From assembly GCA_933228675.1 (NCBI GenBank), contig OW121744.1, positions 21,416,536-21,480,535 of the forward strand: 64,000 nucleotides of DNA, given 5' to 3'. Position numbers and translations under genes: made by a program. The notes below the pieces were generated by a model that saw nothing but the letters and a program-made list of their open reading frames with translations, was not told the DNA's origin and ran no database searches. This document shows positions 36,805 to 48,490 of the stretch, piece after piece (the stretch's first letter is position 1; every line of letters begins with the position of its first letter). The stretch comes from Stomorhina lunata (taxonomy: Eukaryota; Arthropoda; Insecta; Diptera; Rhiniidae).

Positions 36805-37165
36805 TAACATTTTTTCTATATAAAAAATTTAATAGAAATTTTTTCAAAAGAATTTTTTTCTTTAAAAACATTTTTAATAGAGTTAAATCTCTCAAAAGAA
36901 AAATTCAATAAAACTTTGTTCCATAGAAAAATTTTTAATTGAAATTTTCTATAAAAAAATTGCAACCGAAATTGTTTCTATTAAAAATTTTTCTATTGAA
37001 AATTTTTATTGGAAATTTTTTTACAGAAAAAATTTTTATTGAAAATTTTTTTATAGAAAAAATTTTTACAGAATTTTCTCTTAAAAATTTTTATGTAGAA
37101 TAAATTTCTATTAAAATTTTTCTATAGAGAAATATATTTTTTGAAAATTTTTAATAGAAAAATTC
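36805..37165 (+). repeat. Family C tandem array 1, left degenerate part
   Basis: About 10-12 degenerate units with ATTGAAATTTT(T)CTATA and TAGAAAAA. It is separated from the main array by the hammerhead-bearing repeat at 37.18-37.35 kb. Confidence 0.85.
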
Positions 37166-37180
37166 AGTCCCTCAAATTAT

Positions 37181-37350
37181 ACATAATGTGAGGTTTTCGC
37201 TCTGTCTAGAATTAGGGATAATCCTCCTGATGAGATGGTCTAACCAACCATCGAAACGCGTCGAGGAAAGGTTTCCCCACCAACATTTTTTGGTTTTATC
37301 AAAAAACTATTTATTACAATAATAAATAATTGTAATAAATTGGGATTCTT
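37181..37350 (+). mobile_element. Hammerhead-bearing dispersed repeat, copy 2 (best conserved)
   Basis: The same element as at 27.20 and 59.62 kb, inserted within the family C array. It runs from ACATAATGTGAGG through the ribozyme-like core (37222-37267), TTTTTTGGTTTTATCA, a TTACAAT...ATTGTAA hairpin (37314-37335) and TTGGGAT. There is no coding region, so it is a short non-autonomous element or a solo terminal region of a larger retroelement. Exact ends and target-site duplication could not be fixed. Confidence 0.85.
37222..37267 (+). ncRNA. Hammerhead ribozyme motif, intact core, minimal type I form
   Basis: All required parts occur in order: stem I TCCTC (37222-37226); core CTGATGA (37227-37233); stem II, six pairs GATGGT with ACCATC, seven-base loop (37234-37252); GAAA (37253-37256); a very short stem III with A-C pairing G-T across GC (37256-37261); cleavage base C37262 after GT; and the second strand of stem I GAGGA (37263-37267), fully complementary to the first. 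Minimal helix III is typical of hammerheads described in Penelope-like elements and retrozymes, where dimers help activity. Self-cleavage is predicted to fall between 37262 and 37263. Assignment as a hammerhead is by motif and pairing, not by test. Confidence 0.82.
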
Positions 37351-37367
37351 AGTGCAATACACTACAG

Positions 37368-39362
37368 TAAAACTTTTTAATGAAAAAATTTCCACTGAAA
37401 ATTTTTCTATAGAAAAAGTCTCTTTTGAAAATTTTTATATAGAAAAAAATTGCTATTGAATATTTTTGATAGAAAAAGTTTTTATTCAAAATTTGTATTT
37501 ATTTATTTATTTCTATCAATTTTTTTTTTTAATTTTTATATAGAAATTTTTTTTATGGGAAATTTTTCTGTAGAAAATTTTTCTATTAAAAATGTTTCTG
37601 CACAAAATTTCTCTAAAAAAAATTCTGTTAAAAATGTTTTTATAAAAAAAAATCTATTTTAAATAGAATTTTTTTCTGTACAAATTTTTTCAATAGAAAA
37701 ATTTTCTACAAATAAACTTTCAATAAAAATGGAAAAAAAATTCTATTGAAAATTTTTATATGGAAAAAATTGTTTAACAAATGCTTCTATAGAAAAAAAT
37801 TCTATAGAAAAAAATTGTATTGAAAATTTTTCGATAGAAAAAATTTTTTTTGAAAATTTTTCTATAGAAAAAAATTGCTTTTGAAAAAATTTGATAGAAA
37901 AAATTTCTATTGAAAATTTTTATTTATTTATTTCTATAGAAAAAATTACTGTTTAAAATTTTTCTATAGAAAATTTTTGTTTTAAAAATTTTTCTGTAGA
38001 AAATTTTTCTATTCTAAAAAAATTTCTATTGAAAATGTTTCTAAAATAAAAAAATTATTATTCAATAGAATTTTTTTATACAAATTTTTTTAATTGAAAA
38101 ATTTTCTACAGAAAAAATAAATATTTTTTTTATTCAAAATTTTTCTTTACAAAAAATTTCTATTGAAAATTTTTTCCATAGAAAAAATTTCTATTGAAAA
38201 TTTTTCTATAGAAAAAATTTCTATTGAAAATTTTTCTATAGAAAAAATTTCTATTGAAAATTTTTCTATAGAAAAAATTACTATTGAAAATTTTTCTATA
38301 GAAAAAATTTATATTTATAATTTTTCTATAGAAAAAAATTCTATTGAATATTTTTCTTTGAAAAAAAATAATTTTGAAAATTTTTATATAGAAAAAATTC
38401 TATTGAAAATTTTTCTATAGAAAAAATTTCTATTGAAAATTTTTCTATAGAAAAAATTTCTATTGAAAATTTTTCTATAGAAAAAATTTCTATTGAAAAT
38501 TTTTCTATAGAAAAAATTTCTATTGAAAATTTTTCTATAGAAAAAATTTCTATTGAAAATTTTTCTATAGAAAAAATTTCTATTGAAAATTTTTCTACAG
38601 AAAAAATTTCTATTGAAAATTTTTCTATAGAAAAAATTTCTATTGAAAATTTTTCTGTAGAAAAAATTTCTATTGAAAATTTTTCTATAGAAAAAGTTTC
38701 TATAAAAAAAATTCTATTAAAAATTTTTCTATAGAAAAAATTTCAGTTGCAAATTTTTCTATAGAAAAAATTTTATTAACAATTTTTCTATAGAAGAAAA
38801 TTTTATTGAAAATTTTCTATAGAAATATTTTCTTTTAAAAATTTTTCTATTGAATTTCTAATGAAAATTTTTCTTTAGAAAAAATTTCTATTGAAAATTT
38901 TTATTTAGAAACAATTTCAGTTACAATTGTTTCTATAGAAAAAATTTCTATTGAAAATTTTTCTATGGAAAAAAATTTTATTGAAAATTTTTATATGGAA
39001 AAAAATTTTGTTGAAAATTTTTATGTAGAAAAAATTTCTTAAAAATTTTTCTATAGAAAAAAATTCTTTGTAAATATTTTCTTTTAAACATTTTTCTATT
39101 GAATTTCTAATGAAAATTTTTCGTTAGAAAAAATTTGTAATGAACATTTTTCTTTAGAAAAAATTTGTAATGAACATTTTTCTTTAGAAAAAATTTGTAA
39201 TGAAAATTTTTGTTTAGAAAAAATTTCTATTGAAAATTTTTCAATAGAAAAATTTTCAATTGAAATTTATTCTATCGAAAAATTTTCAATTGAAATTTTT
39301 TCTATAGAAAAATTTTCAATAGAAATGTTTTTTATAGAAAAATTTTCAATAGAAAAATCAAT
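37368..39362 (+). repeat. Family C tandem array 1, main part, 30-bp satellite
   Basis: About 65 units. From 38160 to 38700 units are nearly identical at exactly 30 bp (lines repeat with no phase shift): TATTGAAAATTTTTCTATAG then AAAAAATTTC. Elsewhere units are degenerate. The core TTTTTCTATAGAAAAA is a palindrome and the linker reads CTATTG. The last units (39240-39360) carry CAATTGAA/CAATAGAA in the opposite sense. Confidence 0.96.
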
Positions 39363-39374
39363 TGCATTTCCGAG

Positions 39375-39655
39375 ATGATTAAACAGTTTTGGGATGAGTG
39401 AGTAGTTTAAGAATGCGTCAGCAATTTTAAGATGACTAAGAAGTATTAGGGTGACTCAGCAGTTTTAGGATGACTCATTATTTTATGGATGAGTCATCAG
39501 TTGTATAATGTGTCAGTGTTTTTAGTATGAGGCGGCAGCTTAAGAGTGACTTAGTTGTTTTTAAATGACAGCAGTTTCAGGATGACTTAGCTGTTTAAGC
39601 ATGACTAAGTTATTTTAGGATGACTCAGCATCCTTAGCATGACTTTGCATTTTCT
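39375..39655 (+). repeat. Degenerate minisatellite, about 20-22 bp unit
   Basis: About a dozen diverged units built on GATGACTCAGCAGTTTTAG (variants GATGACTAAG, GTGACTCAG, GATGACTTAGCTG). It begins immediately beyond the family C array and is unrelated to it in sequence. Confidence 0.8.
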
Positions 39656-41213
39656 TGTCTACAATCGAAAAATTGAAAAACTAGGCTTGTCTTCTGTCGT
39701 ATATGTTGGCTTTTTGGTGATAATATTTTTGGAAATTTCCGAGGATTTTACTATCAGAATTTGCAACAGTTGTATGAAAGTTTGTTGCGTCTTGAGTTGT
39801 AAAAAAAAACTTCTAAAGCTTAAATCTTTTTCAAAAGCTTTGTTTAGAGTTAGTCTTTGCATTAATTAACTTATTAAAAAGCCTAATAATTCCTAACTTA
39901 ATTGGATAATTATTTCCCCAAATAAAGGGCAGAATCTTATCTCATGTGTGAAATATTCAATTTTTTAGAGTGTTAATTTTCTGCTTCAAAGCTTTTATTA
40001 ATATAAAGCTTTAAAGCGTGTTATTAATAAACAATGCCCTTTTTATTTAATCGTATTTTCTTGTTCTCTTAATTCTTTTAGATTTTTTTTTTTGTTTAAT
40101 TTTTTGATAAATCATCTGAAATCATAAATCATTTTGTTGGCGGTTTTCTGAAAATATTTACAATTTTGTTTCAGTTTTAATTTGTGGCACATTTTTTGGC
40201 AGGTCACACTCATTTGAAATCCTACTCCGAAATACTTAAAAATTTTGTATTTATTCACATGAGATGGGTCTTAAATTTGTTTTGATATTCACATATAAAA
40301 CATTTGTATGCTTAACTGAGTTATTGTTATTTTCTTAAGATCAAGATTAAAGATTAATTAGTAAAATGTTTTTTTTTTCCTATATTTATGTGAATGTAAG
40401 TATTTTAAAAATTTTGCGGCTTTATTTCTAAGATTTTTATTTTTTTGTATTTTTGGCCAGGGCGTTACACTGAATGATTAGTAGGAATTTCGAAATTTAA
40501 ATTATTTTTATGGGATGTTTTGTAAGGGGTGGCGGCCTCTTTAGAAATCTAAAGACCACAGTAGTTGTTGGTAGAAGCCAGCGTCTAGCAGCTGCCTTTG
40601 TTGGTTGGCTATTTTGTAGCGTTAGTTAACTATAACTTAAATTTTTAATTTGTTTATTAACAATTAAGGTTGTAAAAATATAACTACATGAATAGGAAGC
40701 TGAATATTTGAAGTAAGTGGAATTTATATTGTCAGTTGCTTTTTTTTATTTAGGTTTTTAATGAGGGTTTTTTTGTGTTACATTTATTAAATATTTGGGC
40801 AATTGTTAAAAAAAAAAACTTCAAAGCTCATCATATTTATGATTAATTAAAAAAAAACATAATATGTTTTTAAAATTTTGAATTTTTAATAACCTTTAAA
40901 TCATACCTTCAAATTTTTCTCATCTTTCAAGTTTTTTTGAAAATATTTATTAGAGCTTTTTACCCAGTAAAACTTTTCATTACCAAATAATGAGTTAAAC
41001 AGTTAAACTATTGAACACGAACTACTTACTCATTCGCTGTTTAAGTCATTACATTAACATGGGGATGTCATTGGAGGCAAGTATTTACCACTTGCAGAAA
41101 AGTTATGACTTGGGTAAGCAATTTGAAAGCAACAACAACAACAGCAACAACTTTTTAGTTGTTGTTTTATTAAAAACATATATTTTTAAACGAAATACAA
41201 AATTTTTTTTATG
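39656..41213. other. Spacer, no supported gene
   Basis: AT-rich spacer. Frames on both strands at 39639-39869 overlap and have no domain. A less AT-rich patch lies at 40520-40620 and a CAA-rich patch at 41120-41165. No gene recognised. Confidence 0.5.
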
Positions 41214-41280
41214 ATCCCATGGGGGATCGAACCCAGACCCTCCGACTGCTAGGCAGAGACTCTTCCACTGAGCTACTTCA
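41214..41280 (-). pseudogene. tRNA-like segment (tRNA pseudogene or tRNA-derived SINE head)
   Basis: The reverse complement contains an A-box-like TAGCTCAGTGGAAGAG, an anticodon-arm-like stem CTCTG with CGGAG around a loop containing CTAGCAG, and a perfect B box GGTTCGATCCC. Order and spacing fit a tRNA, but the loop appears to be nine bases, the T-stem keeps only three clear pairs, and the flanks where the acceptor arms should be do not pair. If read as a tRNA the anticodon would be AGC (alanine), with low certainty. I call it a decayed tRNA-derived sequence, possibly still able to bind the Pol III factor TFIIIC. Confidence 0.6.
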
Positions 41281-42080
41281 TATGTTGAAAACTTAGCAGC
41301 TTAAAATTAATTTAAACAATTTTTATTTTTAGATCCAAAATCATGTGAAAATAACTTTGTTTTTCCCTGCTTTTTTTTTTGCTTTGTTGTAATTTTTGGA
41401 AAAATATTTTTATACGATTTTTTGTAATTATTTAAAACCTTTTTAAAATTATTTTAAAACTTAAACAATTTAAATCTTCTTTTTTGTATAAGTTTTTACA
41501 TAAGATTGATTCTTACTTACTTAAATGTTACAACCTGTTAACATATTTTAGAATTCGATGGATTTCGATCTTGGGCGAATATTCTCCAATTTTATAGGCC
41601 AAGCTTTGAAAAATGTTCCTGTACTTGGTCTTTCTATCGAAGTTTCGGACATCCTCCTCTAACATTAGGTAGTGGGACATTTCAATTCTAATTTTATCCT
41701 CTTCATTGTATTTTTTTTCAAGAGAGGGTTACTAGCCCGTAATCCTAACCCATTTTTATCGATCTTATGGGACAACTCTCGGAACATGTTAACTCACAAT
41801 ATTAATGGGTGTTAATCTCCCCGGGTGATACCATGAGGAGATGTGTGTCCACAGTTGAGATGAAGGATGACCCAGATAAGTTGGGCTTACCAAGTTAAGA
41901 CCAATTAGAATCGTGTTTGGTATTCAACATCCCCTACATAATTAAAATTGACTCATGATGGTATTTTTTCATATACGTGAGTTAGTTTTACAATTTTTTT
42001 TTACAGAAGATAATATTTAAGTTCTTAAAATTCAAAAATCATTTAAAAAGACTCTTTTAATAAAAAAAACAAAACAAAAT
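41281..42080. other. Spacer with a less AT-rich, possibly retroelement-derived block
   Basis: 41281-41540 is plain AT-rich sequence. 41550-41945 is clearly richer in G and C (for example GGTTACTAGCCCGTAATCC at 41738-41756 and CTCCCCGGGTGATACC at 41817-41832) and has stops in all frames that I checked by eye. Lying between two tRNA-like segments, it may be a decayed element. I do not recognise the family. Confidence 0.4.
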
Positions 42081-42120
42081 TCTTGCCCTTGGTGGGATTT
42101 GAACCGGGGCCATTCAGTTT
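42081..42120 (-). other. Second tRNA-like B-box segment
   Basis: The reverse complement reads GGTTCAAATCCCACC, a good B-box/T-loop with its stem. No convincing A box lies upstream at the right distance. It may be the 3' half of a tRNA or part of a SINE. Confidence 0.4.
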
Positions 42121-42349
42121 AAATTACCATCTTAATTACAAATAAGTACTTCTGTAAAAACTTATTATTTATTCGGGTGGTATGTTGTAGTCGTTACAAG
42201 GTAACCAGTTATCTGAGTACTCGCCATTACCAAAGTTTTGCTGGGAAGCTCAGTACTCGCACTTAGAAAAAGAAAAATTATGCGAATCTGACCTTAGTAG
42301 AAACCATTGCTCCATATACATAGCTAGTAAAATATGTAAAAATAAGTTT

Positions 42350-44945
42350 TTAATTTTCAATAGAAACTTTTTCTTCTATAGAAAAATTTTCAATAGAAAT
42401 TTTTCCTATAAAAAAATTTTCAATAGAAATTTTTCCTTCTATAGAAAAATTTTCAATTGAAATTATTTATATAGAGAAATTTTCAACACATTTTTTTTTT
42501 CTATAGAATATTTTCAATAGAAATTTTTTTATATGCAAAATTTTCAATAGAAAATTTTTAATACAATTTTTTATAGAATTTTTTTCTATAGAAAGATTTT
42601 CAGTAGAAATTTTTTCTATAAAAAAAATTTTAAAATAAATTTTTTCCTTTAAAAAAAATTTTAGTAGAAATTTTCAATAGAAATTCTTTCTATAGAAAAA
42701 TTTTTAATAGAAATTTTTTCTACAGAAAAATTTTTAATAGAATTTTTTCCATAGAAAAATTTTTAATAGACTTTTTTTTATAGAAGAATTTTCAATAGAA
42801 ATTTTTGATAGAAGAAATTTTAATAGAAATTTTTTCTACAGAAAAATTTTCAATAGAAATTTTTTCTATGATAAAAATTTTAATCGAAATATTTTCTATA
42901 GCAAAATTTTCAGTAGAAATTTTTTTTATAGAAAAATTTTCAATAGAAATTTTTTCTATAAAAAAATTTTCAATAGAAATGTTTCCTTCTATAGAAAAAT
43001 TTTCAATTGAAATTATTTATATAGAGACATTTTCAACACATTTTTTTTTCTATAGAATATTTTCAATAGAAATTTTTTAAAAAAAATTTTAGTAGAAATT
43101 TTCAATAGAAATTCTCTCTATAAAAAAATTTTTAATAGAAATTTTTTCTACAGAAAAATTTTTAATAGAATTTTTTCCATAGAAAAATTTTTAATAGACT
43201 TTTTTTTATAGAAGAATTTTCAATAGAAATTTTTTATAGAAATTTTTTCTATGATAAAAATTTTAATCGAAATATTTTCTATAGAAAAATTTTCAGTAGA
43301 AATTTTTTTTATAGAAAAATTTTCAATAAAAATGTTTGATATATAAACATTTTCAATATAAATTTATCCTATAGAAAAATTTTCTATAGAAACGTTTTGA
43401 ATAGAAAAATTTCTAATAGAAATTTTTTCTATAGACAAATTTCAATATACATTTTTTCTTTACAATAATTTTTAATAGAAATTTTTCTTTAGAAAAATTT
43501 TGATAAAAATTTTTCTTTACAAAAATGTTAAATGGATATTTTTTCTATAGAAAATTTCTATAGAAAATTGCAATATAAATTTTTTCTATGAAAACATTTT
43601 CAATAGAAATTTCTTCTATAGAAAAAATTTCATTAGGAAATTTTTTCTATAGAAAACTTTTCAATAGAAATTTCTATAGAAAAATTTACAATAAAATTTT
43701 TTGCTATAGAAAAGTTTTCAATATTAATTATTTTAATAGAAAACGTATCAATTGAATTTTTTTATAGAAAAATTTACAATAGAAATTTTTTCTATAGAAA
43801 AATTTTCAATAGAAATTTTTCCATAGAAAATAGAAACATTTTCAATAGAAATTTTTTGTATAGAAAAATCTTTTATAGACATTTTTTCTGTAGAAACTTT
43901 TACAACAGAAATTTTTTATATAGAAATTTTTTATAGCAATTTTTTCTACAAAAAATTTTTTCTATAGAAACATTTTCAATAGAAATTTTTTCTACAGAAA
44001 AATTTTGAATAGAAATTTTTTCTATAGAACAATTTTCAATAGAAATTTTTTCTATAGAAAAATTTTTAATAAAAATTTTTTCTATAGAAAAATTTTCAAT
44101 AGAAATTTTTTCTATAGAAAAATTTTCAATAGAAATTTTTTCTATAGAAAAATTTTCAATAGAAATTTTTTCTATAGAAAAATTTTCAATAGAAATTTTT
44201 GCTATAGAAAAATTTTCAATAGAAATTTTTTCTATAGAAAAATTTTCAATAGAAATTTTTTCTATAGAAAAATTTTCAATAGAAATTTTTTCTATAGAAA
44301 AATTTTCAATAGAAATTTTTTCTATAGAAAAATTTTCAATAGAAATTTTTTCTATAGAAAAATTTTCAATAGAAATTTTTTCTATAGAAAAATTTTCAAT
44401 AGAAATTTTTTCTATAGAAAAATTTTCAATAGAAATTTTTTCTATAGAAAAATTTTCAATAGAAATTTTTTATATAGAAATTTTTTTATAGCAATTTTTT
44501 CTGCAGAAAAGTTTTTTCAATAGAAACATTTTCAATATAAATTTTTTCTATAGACAAATTTTCAATAGAAATTTTTTCTATAGAAAAAATTTCAATAGAA
44601 ATTTTTTCTATGCACTGATTTTCAATAGAAATTTCTTCTATAGAAATTAGAAACATTTGCAATAGAAATTTTTTCTACCAAATATTTCCAATAGAAATTT
44701 TTTCTATAAAAAAATGTTATTAGACATTTTTTCTTTAGAAAAATTTTCAATAGTTGTTTTTTTTATAGAGAAATTTTCACTAGAAATTATTTCTTTAAAT
44801 AATTTTTCAACAGAAATTTTTCCTATAGAAAAATTTTCTATAGAAATTTTTACTATGAAAAAATAGAAAGTTTTTCTATAGAATAATTTTCAGTAAAAAT
44901 TTTTTCTATGAAAAACTTTCAATAGAAAATATTTTCATAGAATTT
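42350..44945 (-). repeat. Family C tandem array 2, inverted copy of the 30-bp satellite
   Basis: About 85 units. The homogeneous core at 44035-44465 has about 15 units of exactly 30 bp, reading CAATAGAAATTTTTTCTATA then GAAAAATTTT. That is base for base the reverse complement of the 38.2-38.7 kb monomer. The left part contains an internal duplication: 42435-42535 recurs at 42985-43080 (offset 550) and 42663-42820 recurs at 43091-43240 (offset 428). Confidence 0.97.
44005..44523 (+). other. Repeat-derived open frame, 172 codons (not a gene)
   Basis: The 30-bp unit keeps frame and gives a 10-residue repeat (NRNFFYRKIF). Other 30-bp stretches give similar frames (38163-38420, 42805-43080). Every residue is dictated by the DNA repeat, and no unique flanking domain exists. 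Confidence 0.85.
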
Positions 44946-46194
44946 TTGTTTCTGGCAAAATGTTTAGTGAAGTGTTTTTCTTTTTGATTGTGGGTACGAA
45001 AACAATCAGCACAATCGATGCAGGCCAGAAGCAAAAATATCGCTTTCCGTTTAATGAAAGTTATAATTTATAGGAGAAAATTTAAAAAAAATCTAAATTT
45101 TATACAAGAAATTGTAAGCAATTAAAAATAAGGTTAATTCAGAAATTTAATATTATTTAAATTTTACATATAAACATTAATAATTTTAATTTATTACAAC
45201 TTAAAGCATAAACAAATTATTCTTAAAATTTATTTATTTTTGTAATATTTCTTGCTCACAAAAAATTTCTGGGGGCCATAAAACAATTTCTATTTTCAAT
45301 AATTAAAATTTATTATTGTTTTTGAAAAAATATGTTAAATTTGTTTCCAATACAAATTTTTTTTTTGTGCATTTTTGGTAATGTTCAATTACAGAAAATA
45401 TTTGAATTTATTGATGTTTTTGGGGGGTTTTTAACATTTCTTTTAAGTAATTTTCGCTTTTTTCAAATTTGGGCTTTTTTCTTTATGGCTAAAAAGTAAT
45501 AAGAATTTATGACCGTGTTATAGGAACTTGTAAGTAACATTTTTTTGGTTTTTATTTTCAAATGATTAACTATTAGTTATTTCCTTTTTAAACAATTTTC
45601 TGCTTGTCTTCTTTTGTTTAATTTCCTTTATATTTTGTATGAAACTTTTTTTTTATTGAGTTTTATACCTAAAATTCCATTTAACATATAAATTTATGTT
45701 AATAATTTAACAATAAAATATTTATGTTGACTTTCCCAATAAAACACTCTCCAATTTGACATTGATAAATGTCCAAGACAATGTCCAACTAACCAAACAA
45801 CCGACGGACGGACCGACCAACCAACCAATCGTACGAACCATCCAACTTTACACACTTTCAAATTTGCTTTTATCTCATGACTAAGCCGAGAATATTTAAG
45901 TGCCTCAAACTGAATGTTCGATTGAGTGTTTGAAAAGTAACACTTGGCCCAATGTATTTGTGGACACATTTAAGCCAAAATCGTTGAATATTTAGCCGCT
46001 TTTTATATGTTTATAAATATGTATTAAATGTGGTTTTATTGCCAGGGAAATTGTATAATAAATTTATTCAATATATTCTTGGGCTCATCGAATTAATAAA
46101 ATTGATCACGTTGTTCTTAGAAGAAAGCCAATGATTCTAATGTTATTACAATTGTTGGCTTTTTCCACTCCCTTAAAGTTAACATCAGTATATT
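44946..46194. other. Spacer, no supported gene
   Basis: AT-rich spacer. A run of GACGGACGGACCGACC/AACCAACCAA type simple sequence lies at 45800-45828. The 91-codon minus frame (45694-45969) runs through this simple sequence and is not supported. No RNA gene recognised. Confidence 0.5.
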
Positions 46195-48490
46195 AAATTT
46201 TTGATATCAAAATTATTCTTATAGAAAAAATTTTTTCTTATAGAAAAAATTTTTTCTTATAGAAAAAATTTTGATACCAAAATTTTTCTTAAAGAAAATG
46301 TTTGATATCAAAATTTTTTTATAAAAAATTTTTGATATCAACATTTTTATGATTAAATAAATTTTGATAGAAAAAATGTTAATATACAAATTTTTGTGAT
46401 AGAATACATCTTGATATCAAAATTTTTCTTACAGAAAAAATTTTGATATCAAAATTTTTCTTACAAAAAAAATTTTGATATCAAAATTTTTCTTACAGAA
46501 AAAATTTTGATATCAAAATTTTTCTTATAGAAAAAATTTTGATATCAAAATTTTTCTTATAGAAAAAATTTTGATATCAAAATTTTTCTTATAGAAAAAA
46601 TTTTGATATCAAAATTTTTCTTATAGAAAAAATTTTGATATCAAAATTTTTCTTATAGAAAAAATTTTGATATCAAAATTTTTCTTATAGAAAAAATTTT
46701 GATATCAAAATTTTTCTTATAGAAAAAATTTTGATATCAAAATTTTTCTTATAGAAAAAATTTTGATATCAAAATTTTTCTTATAGAAAAAATTTTGATA
46801 TCAAAATTTTTCTTATAGAAAAAATTTTGATATCAAAATTTTTCTTATAGAAAAAATTTTGATATCAAAATTTTTCTTATAGAAAAAATTTTGATATCAA
46901 AATTTTTCTTATAGAAAAAATTTTGATATCAAAATTTTTCTTATAGAAAAAATTTTGATATCAAAATTTTTCTTATAGAAAAAATTTTGATATCAAAATT
47001 TTTCTTATAGAAAAAATTTTGATTTCAAAATTTTTCTTATAGAAAAAATTTTGATATCAAAATTTTTCTAATAGAAAAAATTTTGATATCTAAATTTTTC
47101 TTATAGAAAAAATTTTAATATCAAAATTTTTCTTATAGAAAAAATTTTAATACCAAAATTTTTCTTATAAAAAAAACTTTGATATCAAAATTTTTCTTAT
47201 AGAAAAAATTTTGATATCAAAATTTTTCTTATAGAAAAAATTTTGATATCAAAATTTTTCTTATAGAAAAAATTTTGATATCAAAATTATTCTTATAGAA
47301 AAAATTTTGATATCAAAATTATTCTTATAGAAAAAATTTTGATATCAAAATTATTCTTATAGAAAAAATGGTGATATCAAAATTATTCTTATAGAAATAA
47401 TTTTGATATCAAAATTATTCTTATAGAAAAAATTTGGATATCAAAATTATTCTTATAGAAAAAATTTTGATATCAAAACTTTTCTTATAGAAAAAATTTT
47501 GATATCAAAATTTTTCTTATAGAAAAAATTTTTATAACAAAACTTTTCTTTTAGAAAATTTTTATAACAAAACTTTTCTTTTAGGAAATTTTTGATATCA
47601 AAATTTTTCTTTAGAAAATTTTTAAAAGCAAATTTTTTGTTATGGAAAAATCTTTCATTTAAGAAAATTTTTAATATTAAAATTTTTGATATTAGAATTT
47701 TTTATATAGAAAAATTTTCCTGTCAAAATTTTTATATAGAAAATTTTTGGTATCAAAATTTTTTATATAGAAAATTTTTGGTATCAAAATTTTTTTATTT
47801 TTTTCTTTAAGAAAATTTTTTGATATCAAAATTTTTCTATTAGAAAATTTTTCCTTATAGAAAGTTTTTATTATGAAAACTTTTCTAATATAAAATTTTT
47901 GATTTAAAAATTTGCCTTCTAGAAAATTTTTGATTTCAAATTTCTTCTTTTAGAAAATTTTTGATTTAAAATTTTTTCTCTTAGAAAATTTTTGATATCA
48001 ATCTTTTTCTTCTAGAAAATTTTTGATATCAAATTTTTTCTTCAAGAAAATTTTTGATATCAAATTTTTTCTTCTAGAAAATTTTTGATATCAAATTTTT
48101 TCTTCAAGAAAATTTTTGATATCAAATTTTTTCTTCTAGAAAATTTTTGATATCAAATTTTTTCTTCTAGAAAATTTTTAATATCAAATTTTTTCTTCTA
48201 GAAAATTTTTGATATCAAATTTTTTCTTCTAGAAAATTTTTGATATCAAATTTTTTCTTCTAGAAAATTTTTGATATCAAATTTTTTCTTATATAAAATT
48301 TTTGTTATTAAAATTTTTCTTATAGAAAATTTTTGTTATTAAAATTTTTCTTATAGAAAATTTTTGTTATCAAAATTTTTCTTGTAGAAAATTTTTATTA
48401 TTAAAATTTTTCTTATAGTAAAATTTTGGTAAATTTTTGGTTTTAAGATTTTTCTTCTACAAAATGTTTGGTATCAAATTTTTTTAATTC
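46195..48490 (+). repeat. Family D tandem array 1, 32-bp core with 31-bp CTTCTAG subfamily
   Basis: From about 46430 to 47480 there are about 33 near-identical 32-bp units: GATATCAAAATTTTTCTTAT then AGAAAAAATTTT (phase shift four per 120 bases confirms 32). From about 47990 to 48290 the unit is 31 bp and reads CTTCTAGAAAATTTTTGATA, containing the palindrome TTCTAGAA. Each unit carries the GATATC palindrome, so the array is a ladder of EcoRV sites. Middle and ends are degenerate. Confidence 0.97.

Noticed and set aside
41214..41280. Functional alanine tRNA gene
   Set aside because: Acceptor arms do not pair, the anticodon loop is too long and the T-stem is incomplete.
45694..45969. 91-codon minus frame
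   Set aside because: Its central part (VGWFVRLVGWSVRPSVVW) is encoded by a GGTT/GTCC simple repeat.
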